Assembly (NCBI RefSeq): GCF_000284095.1
Contig: NC_017068.1
Location: 1,922,001 to 1,986,000, forward strand
Reading direction: 5' to 3'
DNA length: 64,000 bases
Origin: Selenomonas ruminantium subsp. lactilytica TAM6421
Lineage (GTDB): Bacteria > Bacillota > Negativicutes > Selenomonadales > Selenomonadaceae
Part shown: piece after piece, positions 1-8,218 of the stretch
How the letters are laid out: each line of letters starts with the position of its first letter
Position numbering within the stretch: position 1 is the stretch's first letter
Notes under the pieces: model-generated
Told to the model about the DNA's origin: nothing
Seen by the model: only the letters and a program-made list of their open reading frames with translations
The model's database searches: none
Position numbers and translations under genes: made by a program

Positions 1-863
1 ATATTGGCAGGACGGGACTCCAGAGTTACTACATGTTCCTGCTGCAGGCGCAGTTCCGCCGCATCCTCGATAGTGACAATACGCTCCTCCTCCGGAATAA
101 AGGATGAAATGACATTCAACGTGGTTGTCTTACCAGAGCCTGTACCTCCGGACACCAGAATGTTGACACGCGCTTCGACACAGGCTCGTAAGAATTTGGC
201 CATTTTCTCATCGATGGTACCAAAAGCAATCAGATTATCCACAGTCAACGGCTTCTTGGAGAATTTACGGATGGTAATCGACGGGCCATTAAGAGCCAGT
301 GGCGGAATGATGATATTCACACGACTGCCGTCTTCCAAGCGGGCATCCACCAAAGGAGACGACTCGTCAATCCGGCGGCCCAGCGGTGTCAAAATGCGTT
401 CTGCGATATTCATGATATGGGCGTTGTCATGAAATTGCACATCCGTCCGTTCCAGCTTGCCCAAACGCTCCACAAAGACCTTCTTGGGGCCATTCACCAT
501 GATCTCGGTGATGCTGTCATCCTGCAGAAGCGGCTCAATCGGCCCCAATCCCAGCATTTCATCCCGAATGTCAGCAATCAGTCTGGCCTTTTCTCCCCGT
601 GGAATCGTAAAAGCTGCCGTATCCAAAGCCCTTTCGCAATAACGGGTAATAATCTCTTCCACTTGGCGGGGATCCTGGTTCAGGCTGGACAGTACAACCT
701 GTTCGGCAGGCGTCATTTCATCGATGATTCGCTGATGGATGCGATGCTTTACCGCCTGGTAGGAGCGTTCTTCTGCCATCTCCTGTGCTTCATCCTGTGC
801 GGCAAAAATCCGTACCTGCTTATTTCGCCCATCTCTACGTCCCAGACGCGTCAATAATGACAT
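1..863 (-). CDS. cpaF: CpaF/TadA-type pilus assembly ATPase (3' end cut off by window)
   Basis: This is a secretion-type hexameric ATPase that powers assembly of Tad (Flp) pili at the inner membrane. I translated 287 residues from an ATG at 863; the C-terminus lies beyond the window edge. The N-terminal domain carries 'IMVNGPKKVFVERLGKL' (about residues 121-137), typical of CpaF. Walker A GGTGSGKTT is at about 239-247 and is followed by the 'TIEDAAELRL' box. The ribosome site reads GGGGGAAGC before the ATG. It is the last visible gene of the Tad operon, 14 bp after tadE. Placement after the pilin and the pseudopilin is less usual than placement before the TadB/C genes. A second TadC-type membrane protein may lie beyond the edge. 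Confidence 0.93.
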   Translation of the reverse strand, partial: MSLLTRLGRRDGRNKQVRIFAAQDEAQEMAEERSYQAVKHRIHQRIIDEMTPAEQVVLSSLNQDPRQVEEIITRYCERALDTAAFTIPRGEKARLIADIRDEMLGLGPIEPLLQDDSITEIMVNGPKKVFVERLGKLERTDVQFHDNAHIMNIAERILTPLGRRIDESSPLVDARLEDGSRVNIIIPPLALNGPSITIRKFSKKPLTVDNLIAFGTIDEKMAKFLRACVEARVNILVSGGTGSGKTTTLNVISSFIPEEERIVTIEDAAELRLQQEHVVTLESRPAN

Positions 864-877
864 CTTGCTTCCCCCGC

Positions 878-1318
878 TTACTCCAATTGTTTTTCACTAT
901 ACATTGTATATCTAATCTTCAAGCTAATATCCTTCATATCACTGCCGGTTATGTTATCCAATACACCAGCTAAAGTATAACCAACACCATCTTTATTTAA
1001 GTCAGCCTTCAATTCTACTATGACATTTTGGCTGTTTTTTTCATAAGTTATCTTAAAATCATTTTCATTTTTTTTAGGATTCCAATCTAAAATATCAATT
1101 GGTAACTTACTTTTTTTTACGTAATTATCTCTTATAGTCTTGTACTTGTTCTTATTGTCTACTATTGCAGCCTCTCTTGCACTACTGCGAGCTATACTGC
1201 TTAAAGTCAAATAATCGGCCATTACCATGCCACTATAGAAAATACCAAATAGTAAAACTAAAAAGAGAGGCAGCAACAATGCAAACTCCACAATAGCTTG
1301 ACCTCTTTGGAATTTCAT
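878..1318 (-). CDS. tadE: TadE-like minor pseudopilin
   Basis: A 146-residue TadE-family protein. The N-terminus MKFQRGQAIVEFALLLP, followed by a single hydrophobic helix (about residues 8-35), is the TadE signature, and the remaining ~110 residues would be periplasmic. TadE-type pseudopilins are needed for Flp pilus assembly. The start is supported by GGGAGGTAGCAGT before the ATG. The gene lies between flp and cpaF in the Tad operon. Its base composition is visibly more AT-rich than the flanking tad genes, and the periplasmic part is rich in Lys, Asn and Asp. This suggests fast divergence or a separate origin of this segment. Confidence 0.88.
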   Translation of the reverse strand: MKFQRGQAIVEFALLLPLFLVLLFGIFYSGMVMADYLTLSSIARSSAREAAIVDNKNKYKTIRDNYVKKSKLPIDILDWNPKKNENDFKITYEKNSQNVIVELKADLNKDGVGYTLAGVLDNITGSDMKDISLKIRYTMYSEKQLE

Positions 1319-1341
1319 ACTGCTACCTCCCTTCCATTCAA

Positions 1342-1518
1342 TTAGAATGCGTTCTCTACACCAATGAATACATCTTTAATCTTATTCGTCAGCGTACCAG
1401 TACCGCCAACATAAGCAGCAATCGCCACAACAAAAGCCAGAATCAGTGCATATTCCACAATGCCCTGAGCCTTTTCGCTAAGATAACGTGCCTTCAAATA
1501 CTCGATGATTTCCTTCAT
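1342..1518 (-). CDS. flp: Flp-type pilin (58 aa)
   Basis: This short gene encodes MKEIIEYLKARYLSEKAQG followed by IVEYALILAFVVAIAAYVGG and a short charged tail. The 'Q-G-I-V-E-Y-A-L-I-L' motif is the prepilin peptidase site and hydrophobic core of Flp pilins. Cleavage should follow the Gly, and the Glu-Tyr pair is characteristic of the Flp/TadE class. The mature pilin would be about 39 residues, polymerised by the surrounding Tad machinery. A good ribosome site (GGGAGG) precedes the ATG. The 68-bp gap upstream is longer than elsewhere in the operon and contains an AT-rich palindrome, so a separate promoter or processing site is possible. No prepilin peptidase gene is visible here. Confidence 0.9.
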   Translation of the reverse strand: MKEIIEYLKARYLSEKAQGIVEYALILAFVVAIAAYVGGTGTLTNKIKDVFIGVENAF

Positions 1519-1537
1519 TCTGAAATCCTCCCTTAAT

Positions 1538-1556
1538 TAAATAAATAATTTATTTA
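1538..1556. repeat. AT-rich palindrome in the flp leader
   Basis: TAAATAAAT-A-ATTTATTTA forms a 19-bp palindrome 20 bp upstream of the flp start codon, just before the ribosome site on the minus strand. It could be a regulator site or an mRNA structure setting pilin expression relative to the upstream tad genes. Nothing more specific can be read from it. Confidence 0.4.
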
Positions 1557-1586
1557 TGCAAATCCCCATAGGATTGACATACAAGA

Positions 1587-2567
1587 TTAAAATTTTATAT
1601 TTACTATCTTTTGGATAACCAAATAGCCAACAATCTCCATTACAATCGCTGCCACCATAAACATACGTCCAATGGGCTCTGTAAACAACGGCTGTAAATA
1701 TGTAGGATTGATTATTGACAGGACAAAGCCCAATGCTATCGGCAAAGCTGTCAATACAATTCCTGATGCCCGCCCCTGGGCAGTCAACGCCATAATCTCT
1801 CTGCGCATTCGGATACGCTCATTAATAGTATCACTAATCGTATCCATAATCTGCGCCAGATTACCACCCACCTGCCGTTGTATCAGCACGGCAGTGACAA
1901 CCAGCTCAAAATCAGGGCTGTTAACCCTTTTCTGCATATTGTCTAGGGCTGTTTCCAAATCAACGCCGATATTCACTTCATTGACAACCTTCTGCACTTC
2001 CCGACCAATGGGTGCATCCATTTCCCGGGCGATATGTTCGAAGGCCTGCATAAAGCTGAAACCGGCCCGCAGTGCGTTGGCCACCATGGTGAGCATATCG
2101 CCCAGCTGATTGGTAAAGGCCTTTTGGCGGCGTTTGATATGAATACTCAGGAACATCAGCCCCAGTATGACACCACCAGCAAAGGCGGCCAATGACCATA
2201 AAGGTTCCAACGTAGCCGCCATGGTAATCGCGGCACAGAGCCCGCCCAGGAGTCCCAGGATAACTTCAAATTCAGACCCCAGCAGTGGCCAGTCAGCCTG
2301 CTGCATCTTGAAGTCCATACTATTGCCGCTATGCTGGATTTTCCTTACCCAGGCACCCGCCCGCTGGACGAAGTTGCGGAACCTGTCTTTGGCCACGGCC
2401 TTAGCCCGCTCTCCTCTAAGTTCCTGCTGGCGCAGGCGCATAGCGGCACCGGAGAAATACTCCATGCGATTGACCAAATCCGTGTGCTGACGCATTCTGA
2501 TGCGGATCAACATCATCAGCAGGCCGAAGGTCAGCAAGGTCACAGCTAATGATAATGCTAGCTTCAT
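1587..2567 (-). CDS. tadB: TadB-type inner-membrane platform protein (T2SSF domain)
   Basis: A type II secretion F-domain membrane protein of about 326 residues, the inner-membrane platform of the Tad pilus. One N-terminal and two central hydrophobic segments precede the cytoplasmic F domain ('NALRAGFSFMQAFEHIA', 'VLIQRQVGGNLAQIMD'), and two helices close the protein. I chose the ATG at 2567 because it overlaps the upstream cpaE stop as ATGA and has AAGGTG nine bases before it. An in-frame GTG at 2579 would add four residues. A TadC partner is not seen in the window and may follow cpaF. Confidence 0.88.
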   Translation of the reverse strand: MKLALSLAVTLLTFGLLMMLIRIRMRQHTDLVNRMEYFSGAAMRLRQQELRGERAKAVAKDRFRNFVQRAGAWVRKIQHSGNSMDFKMQQADWPLLGSEFEVILGLLGGLCAAITMAATLEPLWSLAAFAGGVILGLMFLSIHIKRRQKAFTNQLGDMLTMVANALRAGFSFMQAFEHIAREMDAPIGREVQKVVNEVNIGVDLETALDNMQKRVNSPDFELVVTAVLIQRQVGGNLAQIMDTISDTINERIRMRREIMALTAQGRASGIVLTALPIALGFVLSIINPTYLQPLFTEPIGRMFMVAAIVMEIVGYLVIQKIVNIKF

Positions 2568-3694
2568 GAAGCAGCCCACCTTATGCGATGCTGCCGGCCA
2601 ATGATGTTATCAGCCAGACGATCAACCTGCCGGGACAAGGGACTGTCCGGACGGATATCCGTAGCCATCTTGCCCTTATCGGCAGCGTCAGAAACGATGG
2701 CATATTCATTGGGGATGATCTCGGTTACGGGATACCCCAATTTCTGCGATAATTCAAGTTTGGAACGGGAATCACAAGGTTCCACGCGGGTAAAGATAGT
2801 CTTAACCCGGGTTTCCATATCTTCCCAATCCCGGAAGATTTCCAAGGCCCGTTTCATATGGTCAATCTCGTAAGCGCCATTGATCATGCTCATCACGAAG
2901 GTGGTGCTGGACGCTTCCGCCGCCGCAATGGATGTAGGATTGAAGCCCGCCGGCACATCGATGAGGATATAGCGGAACAGGCTGCGGCTCATGGCGATGA
3001 GATTTTCCAACCGCTTGATTGACACCTTGTCAATCATATTCGGCGTCTTCGTGCCGCATAGCACGCTGACATTTGGCGCCACGGGCATATAATAGGAACT
3101 CAGGGACGCCGGTGACAGGAACTTCGTATCCCGCACCGCTTCCACAATGGTGGTCTGGGGCGCAAGGTTGAAGAACACGGCCATATCACCGAACTGCAGA
3201 TCCGCATCGATGATGCCCACCGGTTCCCGCGTCTTGCGGGCCAGAGCCATGGCAAGATTGGCAATCAAGGTTGTCTTGCCGCTCTTGCCCTTGGGACTGA
3301 AGAACACCAATGTCTCGGCCCCGGCCTCACTGCCCAGGCGGGAGAAGGTATCCACAGTCTCCTGCAGTTCCACTCCTGTAAAGGGCTTGATGATATAGCC
3401 TTTGGCACCGGCCTTGACACTGTGGCTGGCGTTTTCTGCCTGCCACTTTTCCCCCATGCAGAGGATAGCTGCCGCCGGATAGGCACGTTTGAACTCGTCA
3501 ATCAGTCCCATGCCTCCAGGCTGTTCAATATCCAACAGAATCAGATTGGGGCTGAATACTGCTCCCTGCCCCAAGGCATCACTGACATTCTGGAATTTGG
3601 CCGCCAAAGTGAAGTTCGGGGTATCATTTACCACCTGGCTGAGCCGTTCCAGCATCAAGCGATCTGACTCTACCAGCAATACGCGGTATTCCAT
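2564..3694 (-). CDS. cpaE: CpaE-type protein: receiver domain plus MinD/ParA-like ATPase
   Basis: A 376-residue two-domain protein. Residues ~1-120 form a response-regulator receiver fold ('NLILLDIEQPGGMGLIDEF', 'GYIIKPFTG'). Residues ~130-370 form a MinD/ParA ATPase with the deviant Walker A SPKGKSGKTT and 'GIIDADLQFGDMAVFF'. CpaE proteins position or activate the Tad secretion machine. The start follows GAGGAGG. It lies 11 bp after a second MinD-like ATPase gene that has no receiver domain. The pair may form a heterodimer or split the localisation and signalling roles, which is inference. Confidence 0.87.
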   Translation of the reverse strand: MEYRVLLVESDRLMLERLSQVVNDTPNFTLAAKFQNVSDALGQGAVFSPNLILLDIEQPGGMGLIDEFKRAYPAAAILCMGEKWQAENASHSVKAGAKGYIIKPFTGVELQETVDTFSRLGSEAGAETLVFFSPKGKSGKTTLIANLAMALARKTREPVGIIDADLQFGDMAVFFNLAPQTTIVEAVRDTKFLSPASLSSYYMPVAPNVSVLCGTKTPNMIDKVSIKRLENLIAMSRSLFRYILIDVPAGFNPTSIAAAEASSTTFVMSMINGAYEIDHMKRALEIFRDWEDMETRVKTIFTRVEPCDSRSKLELSQKLGYPVTEIIPNEYAIVSDAADKGKMATDIRPDSPLSRQVDRLADNIIGRQHRIRWAAS

Positions 3695-3705
3695 AACTTA
3701 CCTCC

Positions 3706-4539
3706 TCAGCCAAAAATCCTAGACAACCAGGACTCTGACACTTCTTCTTCATCATCGTCCATGACATTATCATACGCACGGTTGGTATAACGCGCCACGA
3801 GATCCCGCAGGGCATCCCCCAATTCACTGCCGCCCGAGCGAAGCACCAAAGGAACACCATCCTGAATGGAACGGCTGGCCGCCTGGAAATCATTGGGCAG
3901 AATGTGATAGAAAGGTTCGCCCAGCAGATTTTCCACATCGGCAATGCTGATACGGGTTTTCGCATTGCTGCGGTTCAAGATCAGACGGATCTTATTCTTG
4001 TCGTAATTCAGCTTTTTCAGCGTATCCGTGCCGATTTTCATATTCTTGATGGTTGGAATGAAATCCACAATCCCCAGGAAGCTGACAATAGTTGACAAGT
4101 CAAGCAAGGCCAGATTCAGCTTGCTGAACATGGAGGTGGTATCCACCAGCACATAATCAAAGATATTCTGCAACTGCCGAATCATATCTATGGCCTTGTC
4201 AGCATCGATATTATAAGCTTCCTCCAATTTCGCAGGCGCTGCCAATACGTAGAACACTACATTGTTGTATTCAAAGGGCGTTAGATATTCCTCCGCCTGC
4301 ACTTTGCGCCCCTGCAGAGCCATGGCCTGTTGGAGATCATAGGACGTGCGCTGGGGCAGCAATTGCAGGTAATTGCTGACATCCCCAAACTGCAAATCAA
4401 AATCTACAAGGCAGACCTTTTTACCCTGACGGGCCAATTCAGCGGCCATATTAGTGCTGATAATGGTCTTACCCACCGCCGAAGCGGTACTGAAAAAGGT
4501 TATGACAACGCCGTGTATTTCCTGTGTAAATCCTGGCAT
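3706..4539 (-). CDS. MinD/CpaE-like ATPase without receiver domain
   Basis: A 277-residue P-loop ATPase of the MinD/ParA superfamily within the Tad operon. The Walker A region reads FFSTASAVGKTIISTN. It has the signature Ala-Val-Gly-Lys-Thr but lacks the usual Gly-Gly-x-Gly start, so the loop is divergent. 'VDFDLQFGDVSNYLQ' matches the CpaE switch region. The C-terminal tail is acidic (DDDEEEVSESW). It probably acts with the receiver-bearing CpaE encoded next in the operon to localise or gate the pilus machine. The start is supported by AGAAGGAG before the ATG. Confidence 0.82.
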   Translation of the reverse strand: MPGFTQEIHGVVITFFSTASAVGKTIISTNMAAELARQGKKVCLVDFDLQFGDVSNYLQLLPQRTSYDLQQAMALQGRKVQAEEYLTPFEYNNVVFYVLAAPAKLEEAYNIDADKAIDMIRQLQNIFDYVLVDTTSMFSKLNLALLDLSTIVSFLGIVDFIPTIKNMKIGTDTLKKLNYDKNKIRLILNRSNAKTRISIADVENLLGEPFYHILPNDFQAASRSIQDGVPLVLRSGGSELGDALRDLVARYTNRAYDNVMDDDEEEVSESWLSRIFG

Positions 4540-4562
4540 AATGTCTCCTTCTTACTTTTTAA

Positions 4563-6116
4563 TTAATTGTTACCTACTGGCATAATCTGATCCAGCGGAC
4601 TTGTTTCCTCGCCCCGCAGTTCCTTATCTGCCCTTTCCTCCCGGGCTTTGCGGTCGGCTTTTGCCTCGGCTTTCGTCATCTTACCGCTTGTCACGCCATT
4701 GGGATCAACGGAGCGCATGATCTTGTAATCCCGGCGGCTTTCCTGGTAGGCCTCTTCCATCTTCTCCGACATCTTGACCGGCGTGCGTTCATTAACTACC
4801 CGCGGCGTAAGGAGAATCATGATCTCCGACTTCTGCCGGCTGTCATTATGATATTTGAAGAGTTCACCCAAGATGGGAATATCTCCCAGCAAAGGCAATT
4901 TCGTGATGGTCTTGGAATCTTCCGAGTTCAGCAGACCGCCAATGGCCATGGTCATGCCATTGGGAATCGTGACTTCGGTCTGGGCCGAACGTGTGGACAG
5001 ACCTGGCATTTTATAACCATTAGCCGTAACACTGTTCGTCCAATCCAAACGACTGACCTCAGCATTGAGTTTTGCCTGGACATTGCCCTGCTGATCCACT
5101 GTGGGATTGAGGATATTCAGAGAAATACCGTAAGGCTTGTATTCCACCGTAATATTGTTGCTAGAACTGGAAGCAGATGGATAGGGAATCTGACCGCCTA
5201 CCAAAATGCCTGCAGATTTACCACTCATGGTGGTAATATTGGGGCGGGATACCACCCGCGCCTTCCCCTGTTCAATCATCAGCCGCAGTTGCGCATTGAT
5301 CTGGGAAAAATGCGTGAACAGCCAATTCTTCGTATACCAGTGGTTGCCCTTACTGCGCTGCTGACCAAAGCTTTCCCCACCGTAGAACAGACCTGTATCA
5401 CCTAAGGTCACCCCTTCAGTATCAGAAGAAGATGAAGTGACCGGTGATGAATAGGTCACGCCCAACTGTTTAGCCGCATCGGAGTTGATTTCGATAACGA
5501 GGGCCTCCATATTTATTTGATCAGGATTCTCCATATCCAGAAGGTTAATAACCCGCGCACTGCTATCGATCTGCTCCTCTGTAGTCACTTCGGTCTTTAC
5601 ATTCGCCGACGAACCTGTATTATCCCCCAGTTTTATGTTGCCTTTCTTGGTTGCCACCGGATTCTCACCTACATAGAGGCAGGCAATCTTAAACGCCAGA
5701 TCCTTTTCATACTGATTCTTGACCTGGCCGCGCAAAAGGACGCGATTTTCTACCATCTGCACCGTAACACCAGGCAGATTGATGGCCCGTTCAATCGTCG
5801 ATGCCAGGCCCTTGTCTTCGTTGCTGACACTGACGGTAAAATCCTGACGCATTCCGTTGGCTGTCCAAACATTGATGGTTGTAGTTCCCTGACCAACGGC
5901 TACAATATTGATGGCAAAAGGCCCCAGTTCCTGTACATCAGCAATCTTTGGATTGCCAACGGCTACACGCGTTATCGCACTGCCAGGACTCAGATAATAA
6001 GACTGATTGACGCCTAACCAGATAGGCTGCATATATGCATAAACCGGTGCCGGTGCCACGATAGCGGCAGTTGTCAGCCCCAGAGCAATAGCCGCGGCTC
6101 TCTTCCCTGTGAACAA
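4563..6116 (-). CDS. cpaC: CpaC/RcpA outer-membrane secretin of the Tad pilus
   Basis: The secretin that lets the Flp pilus cross the outer membrane. The order is signal peptide, pilus-formation N-terminal domain ('VAVGNPKIADVQ', 'GTTTINVW'), a BON-like region ('TIERAINLPGVTVQMVENRVLLRGQV'), and a C-terminal secretin domain ('RLMIEQGKARVVSRPNITT', 'VTIPNGMTMAIGGLL', 'LPLLGDIPILGELF', 'EIMILLTPRVV'). I place the start at a TTG at 6116, eight bases after AGGGGG and just past the cpaB stop, so the protein opens directly with a signal peptide. A GTG at 6146 would add ten residues. An outer-membrane secretin implies a diderm cell. Confidence 0.92.
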   Translation of the reverse strand: MFTGKRAAAIALGLTTAAIVAPAPVYAYMQPIWLGVNQSYYLSPGSAITRVAVGNPKIADVQELGPFAINIVAVGQGTTTINVWTANGMRQDFTVSVSNEDKGLASTIERAINLPGVTVQMVENRVLLRGQVKNQYEKDLAFKIACLYVGENPVATKKGNIKLGDNTGSSANVKTEVTTEEQIDSSARVINLLDMENPDQINMEALVIEINSDAAKQLGVTYSSPVTSSSSDTEGVTLGDTGLFYGGESFGQQRSKGNHWYTKNWLFTHFSQINAQLRLMIEQGKARVVSRPNITTMSGKSAGILVGGQIPYPSASSSSNNITVEYKPYGISLNILNPTVDQQGNVQAKLNAEVSRLDWTNSVTANGYKMPGLSTRSAQTEVTIPNGMTMAIGGLLNSEDSKTITKLPLLGDIPILGELFKYHNDSRQKSEIMILLTPRVVNERTPVKMSEKMEEAYQESRRDYKIMRSVDPNGVTSGKMTKAEAKADRKAREERADKELRGEETSPLDQIMPVGNN

Positions 6117-6117
6117 A

Positions 6118-7077
6118 TCAATTTCCCCCTGTCGATCTCGTCCCACGAATTATCTTCATTCCGCCGCTCTCGTGCGTGCTGGCACTAGCCGCTGCAGGCG
6201 CAGCTGCTGGTGCGGGTGCCGGTGCTGCTACCGGCGCCGACGTTGGCGCAGAAGCTGCCGGCGCATTGGTACGAGGCGCACTGTCAACGCTGCGTTCACC
6301 CGGAATCATATAATCCGTATTGATGGTAAAGATATCGGTTGGTGCCACTGGACGGAGCACTAGATAGATCGTTCCCTTCTGGGAAGCCGTTGCCACTTTC
6401 AAGGCTTCATCCAACGGCAATGCCAGGGTTGCAGTTGCCATAGCATCGCTGCTGCCCTTGATGGCTCCTTCCTCACCACTATTCTTGTTATCGGAAGACT
6501 TATCACCATTATCTGCCTCAGCACCTTGGCTGCCAGTCTTATTGATAGCCAGCAGCTGTACATTCTGCAACAGGATTTCGCCCTTGAAGCCGCCTTCCTT
6601 GGTTCCGGAAACCACCATTACATCCACGAAGTCACCCGGCTTTGCGAAACCGGACACACCCGTGATATCCGTGATTGCCACAGATACCGCACGGCAATTT
6701 GCGGGAATGGTTCCTGTAAACCCCGCCATGCGCACATCGGTATAGATCTTTTTCGTGGTCATGATATCGCCCTGCTGAATGGCCACGCTAGTGGGATTGC
6801 CGGTAATCTCGCTGACTTCATGCACCGCTTCAGCCGGGACTACATCCACCGGCATCTCCACTACTTTGAGCATATTGTCCTTAATAATCGTACGTTCTGG
6901 GATATCCTGCTTGGCCACTACGACCTTGACAAGTTCCACCTGATTCGTATCTTTCGCTGCTGTTTCCACACCTGACAGCGAAAAATAAACCAGAATTCCT
7001 AACAGACAACTGACTCCCACTGCCAGCGACACCCATTGTTTATAGGTCAGCTTGGCATCCAGCATCCACTTTTTCAC
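6118..7077 (-). CDS. cpaB: CpaB/RcpC pilus assembly protein (SAF domain)
   Basis: A 319-residue periplasmic protein anchored by one N-terminal helix (about residues 15-35). A SAF/CpaB domain follows ('VVVAKQDIPERTIIKDNML', 'TNPTSVAI'-type region, 'AVSVAITDITGVSGFAKPGDFVDVM'). CpaB works with the secretin in Tad pilus biogenesis. The C-terminal 60 residues are an Ala/Pro/Ser low-complexity tail. The start is a GTG ten bases after AAGGA. It is the first gene of the operon and is preceded by a plausible sigma-A promoter. Confidence 0.9.
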   Translation of the reverse strand: MKKWMLDAKLTYKQWVSLAVGVSCLLGILVYFSLSGVETAAKDTNQVELVKVVVAKQDIPERTIIKDNMLKVVEMPVDVVPAEAVHEVSEITGNPTSVAIQQGDIMTTKKIYTDVRMAGFTGTIPANCRAVSVAITDITGVSGFAKPGDFVDVMVVSGTKEGGFKGEILLQNVQLLAINKTGSQGAEADNGDKSSDNKNSGEEGAIKGSSDAMATATLALPLDEALKVATASQKGTIYLVLRPVAPTDIFTINTDYMIPGERSVDSAPRTNAPAASAPTSAPVAAPAPAPAAAPAAASASTHESGGMKIIRGTRSTGGN

Positions 7078-7213
7078 GCTTTGATCATCCTTACCTAATC
7101 AACTCAATCAACCAATTGAATGAACCAGAGACATGACAGCCATCTTAGGGCATCTGTCCCCACTTTTTAGACTTTTTGAGGCCACTTTAATGGTCTTCTA
7201 ATGAACTCTTAAC

Positions 7214-7243
7214 ACTATATCACATGACATATTATGAATTCAA
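7214..7243 (-). promoter_or_regulatory. Predicted promoter of the Tad pilus operon
   Basis: On the minus strand, TTGAAT (7238-7243) and TATAGT (7214-7219) are separated by 18 bp, about 135 bp upstream of cpaB. The 352-bp gap between the divergent cpaB and NlpC/P60 genes holds this promoter, the plus-strand promoter and otherwise AT-rich sequence with no clear gene. The long leader could hold regulation that I cannot resolve. Confidence 0.55.
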
Positions 7244-7360
7244 CCTTTTTTTGCCCCAAATGGAGCAGTATTTCACCTATTTTGGAAAAATCTCGTTTAA
7301 TCTGAAACAAGCATAGGACTACAGTCCCCAAAAATCCGCACCAAAATTATTAGTACCTAG

Positions 7361-7390
7361 TTGACCTGCAAAGTACTAATATGCTATAAT
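7361..7390 (+). promoter_or_regulatory. Predicted sigma-A promoter of the NlpC/P60 gene
   Basis: TTGACC (7361-7366) and a perfect TATAAT (7385-7390) are 18 bp apart. Transcription would begin near 7397. Start codons upstream of that point are therefore excluded, and the downstream TTG at 7430 is favoured. Confidence 0.78.
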
Positions 7391-7429
7391 TTACCTAGTT
7401 TTGTGTACAATGTTAAGGGGGTTTTTTAC

Positions 7430-8104
7430 TTGCGTCTGACAATACCAGGCTGCCTGCTTGCCGCAGCAGCATTTTTTCTGAGTTCCGCATCGATTACCCA
7501 GGCCGCCAGCTTCCAGCTGGGCGATACCGGCCGTGAAGTTGTTGAAATCCAGCAGGCTTTGGCCAGCCGTGGCTATGACGTAGTTGTGGACGGCGATTAT
7601 GGCCCGGCTACCAAAGCAGCTGTCGCCGATTTCCAGAAGGATAATAATCTTGAAGTAGATGGTGAAGTTGGTTCCCATTCTTATCAGGCACTTTTCCATC
7701 GCGCTATGCCAGAGCATGAGCGCCAGTCCTACTTTGCTGACGGCAATGGCATCATTGACCTCGCGCAGCAATTCCTGGGCGTTCCCTATGTCTGGGGTGG
7801 CAGCAGCCCAAATGGTTTTGACTGCTCCGGTTTCGTTCAGTACGTCTACGCACAGAAGGGTATCCAGCTGCCCCGCACGGCAGATATTCAGGCAACCGCC
7901 GGACGGCCTGTCTCCAAAGCTGAACTTCAGCCTGGCGATTTGGTTTTCTTTGCCGGCGATTACGTGAATATCTCCCATGTCGGTATTTATGTAGGAAATG
8001 GCCAGATGATCCATGCCTCTTCCAGCCATGGCATCGCCTACGACAATCTGAGCCGTGACTACCGCGTGGCCCACTATGCTGGTGCCTGCCGCGTACTCAA
8101 CTGA
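7430..8104 (+). CDS. Secreted NlpC/P60 peptidoglycan hydrolase with PG-binding domain
   Basis: A 224-residue cell-wall endopeptidase that would cleave peptide stems of peptidoglycan outside the cytoplasm. The order is a signal peptide ending near ...ITQAAS (~27), a PG_binding_1 domain ('VVEIQQALASRGYDVVVDGDYG', 32-88), and an NlpC/P60 domain (~105-224). Catalytic Cys132 is in FDCSGF, His183 in ISHVGIYVG, and the polar partner His195 in MIHAS. I chose the TTG at 7430 because AAGGGGG lies eight bases upstream and earlier codons fall inside the promoter. It is monocistronic, closed by a strong terminator. Confidence 0.92.
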   Translation: MRLTIPGCLLAAAAFFLSSASITQAASFQLGDTGREVVEIQQALASRGYDVVVDGDYGPATKAAVADFQKDNNLEVDGEVGSHSYQALFHRAMPEHERQSYFADGNGIIDLAQQFLGVPYVWGGSSPNGFDCSGFVQYVYAQKGIQLPRTADIQATAGRPVSKAELQPGDLVFFAGDYVNISHVGIYVGNGQMIHASSSHGIAYDNLSRDYRVAHYAGACRVLN

Positions 8105-8122
8105 TTTTTCCCATGAAAACGC

Positions 8123-8149
8123 AAAAAGCCCCCTGCTCGGGGGCTTTTC
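8123..8149 (+). terminator. Rho-independent terminator after the NlpC/P60 gene
   Basis: AAAAAGCCCCC-TGCT-GGGGGCTTTT hairpin with T-rich end, 19 bp after the stop codon. Four bases later the next promoter begins. Confidence 0.9.
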
Positions 8150-8152
8150 TAA

Positions 8153-8181
8153 TTGACAGAAACAGGCCATTGTTATATAGT
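8153..8181 (+). promoter_or_regulatory. Promoter of the polysaccharide deacetylase gene
   Basis: TTGACA (8153-8158), 17 bp, TATAGT (8176-8181). The predicted transcript start near 8188 almost coincides with an in-frame ATG at 8189. The ATG at 8219, which has its own ribosome site, is therefore the better start. Confidence 0.8.
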
Positions 8182-8218
8182 AGTCAATATGCGAAAAAAT
8201 CAAAGGAAGTGTCTTTCA

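Noticed and set aside
7361-7429. Upstream start of the NlpC/P60 gene
   Set aside because: This codon is the -35 box of the promoter itself and cannot be in the mRNA.
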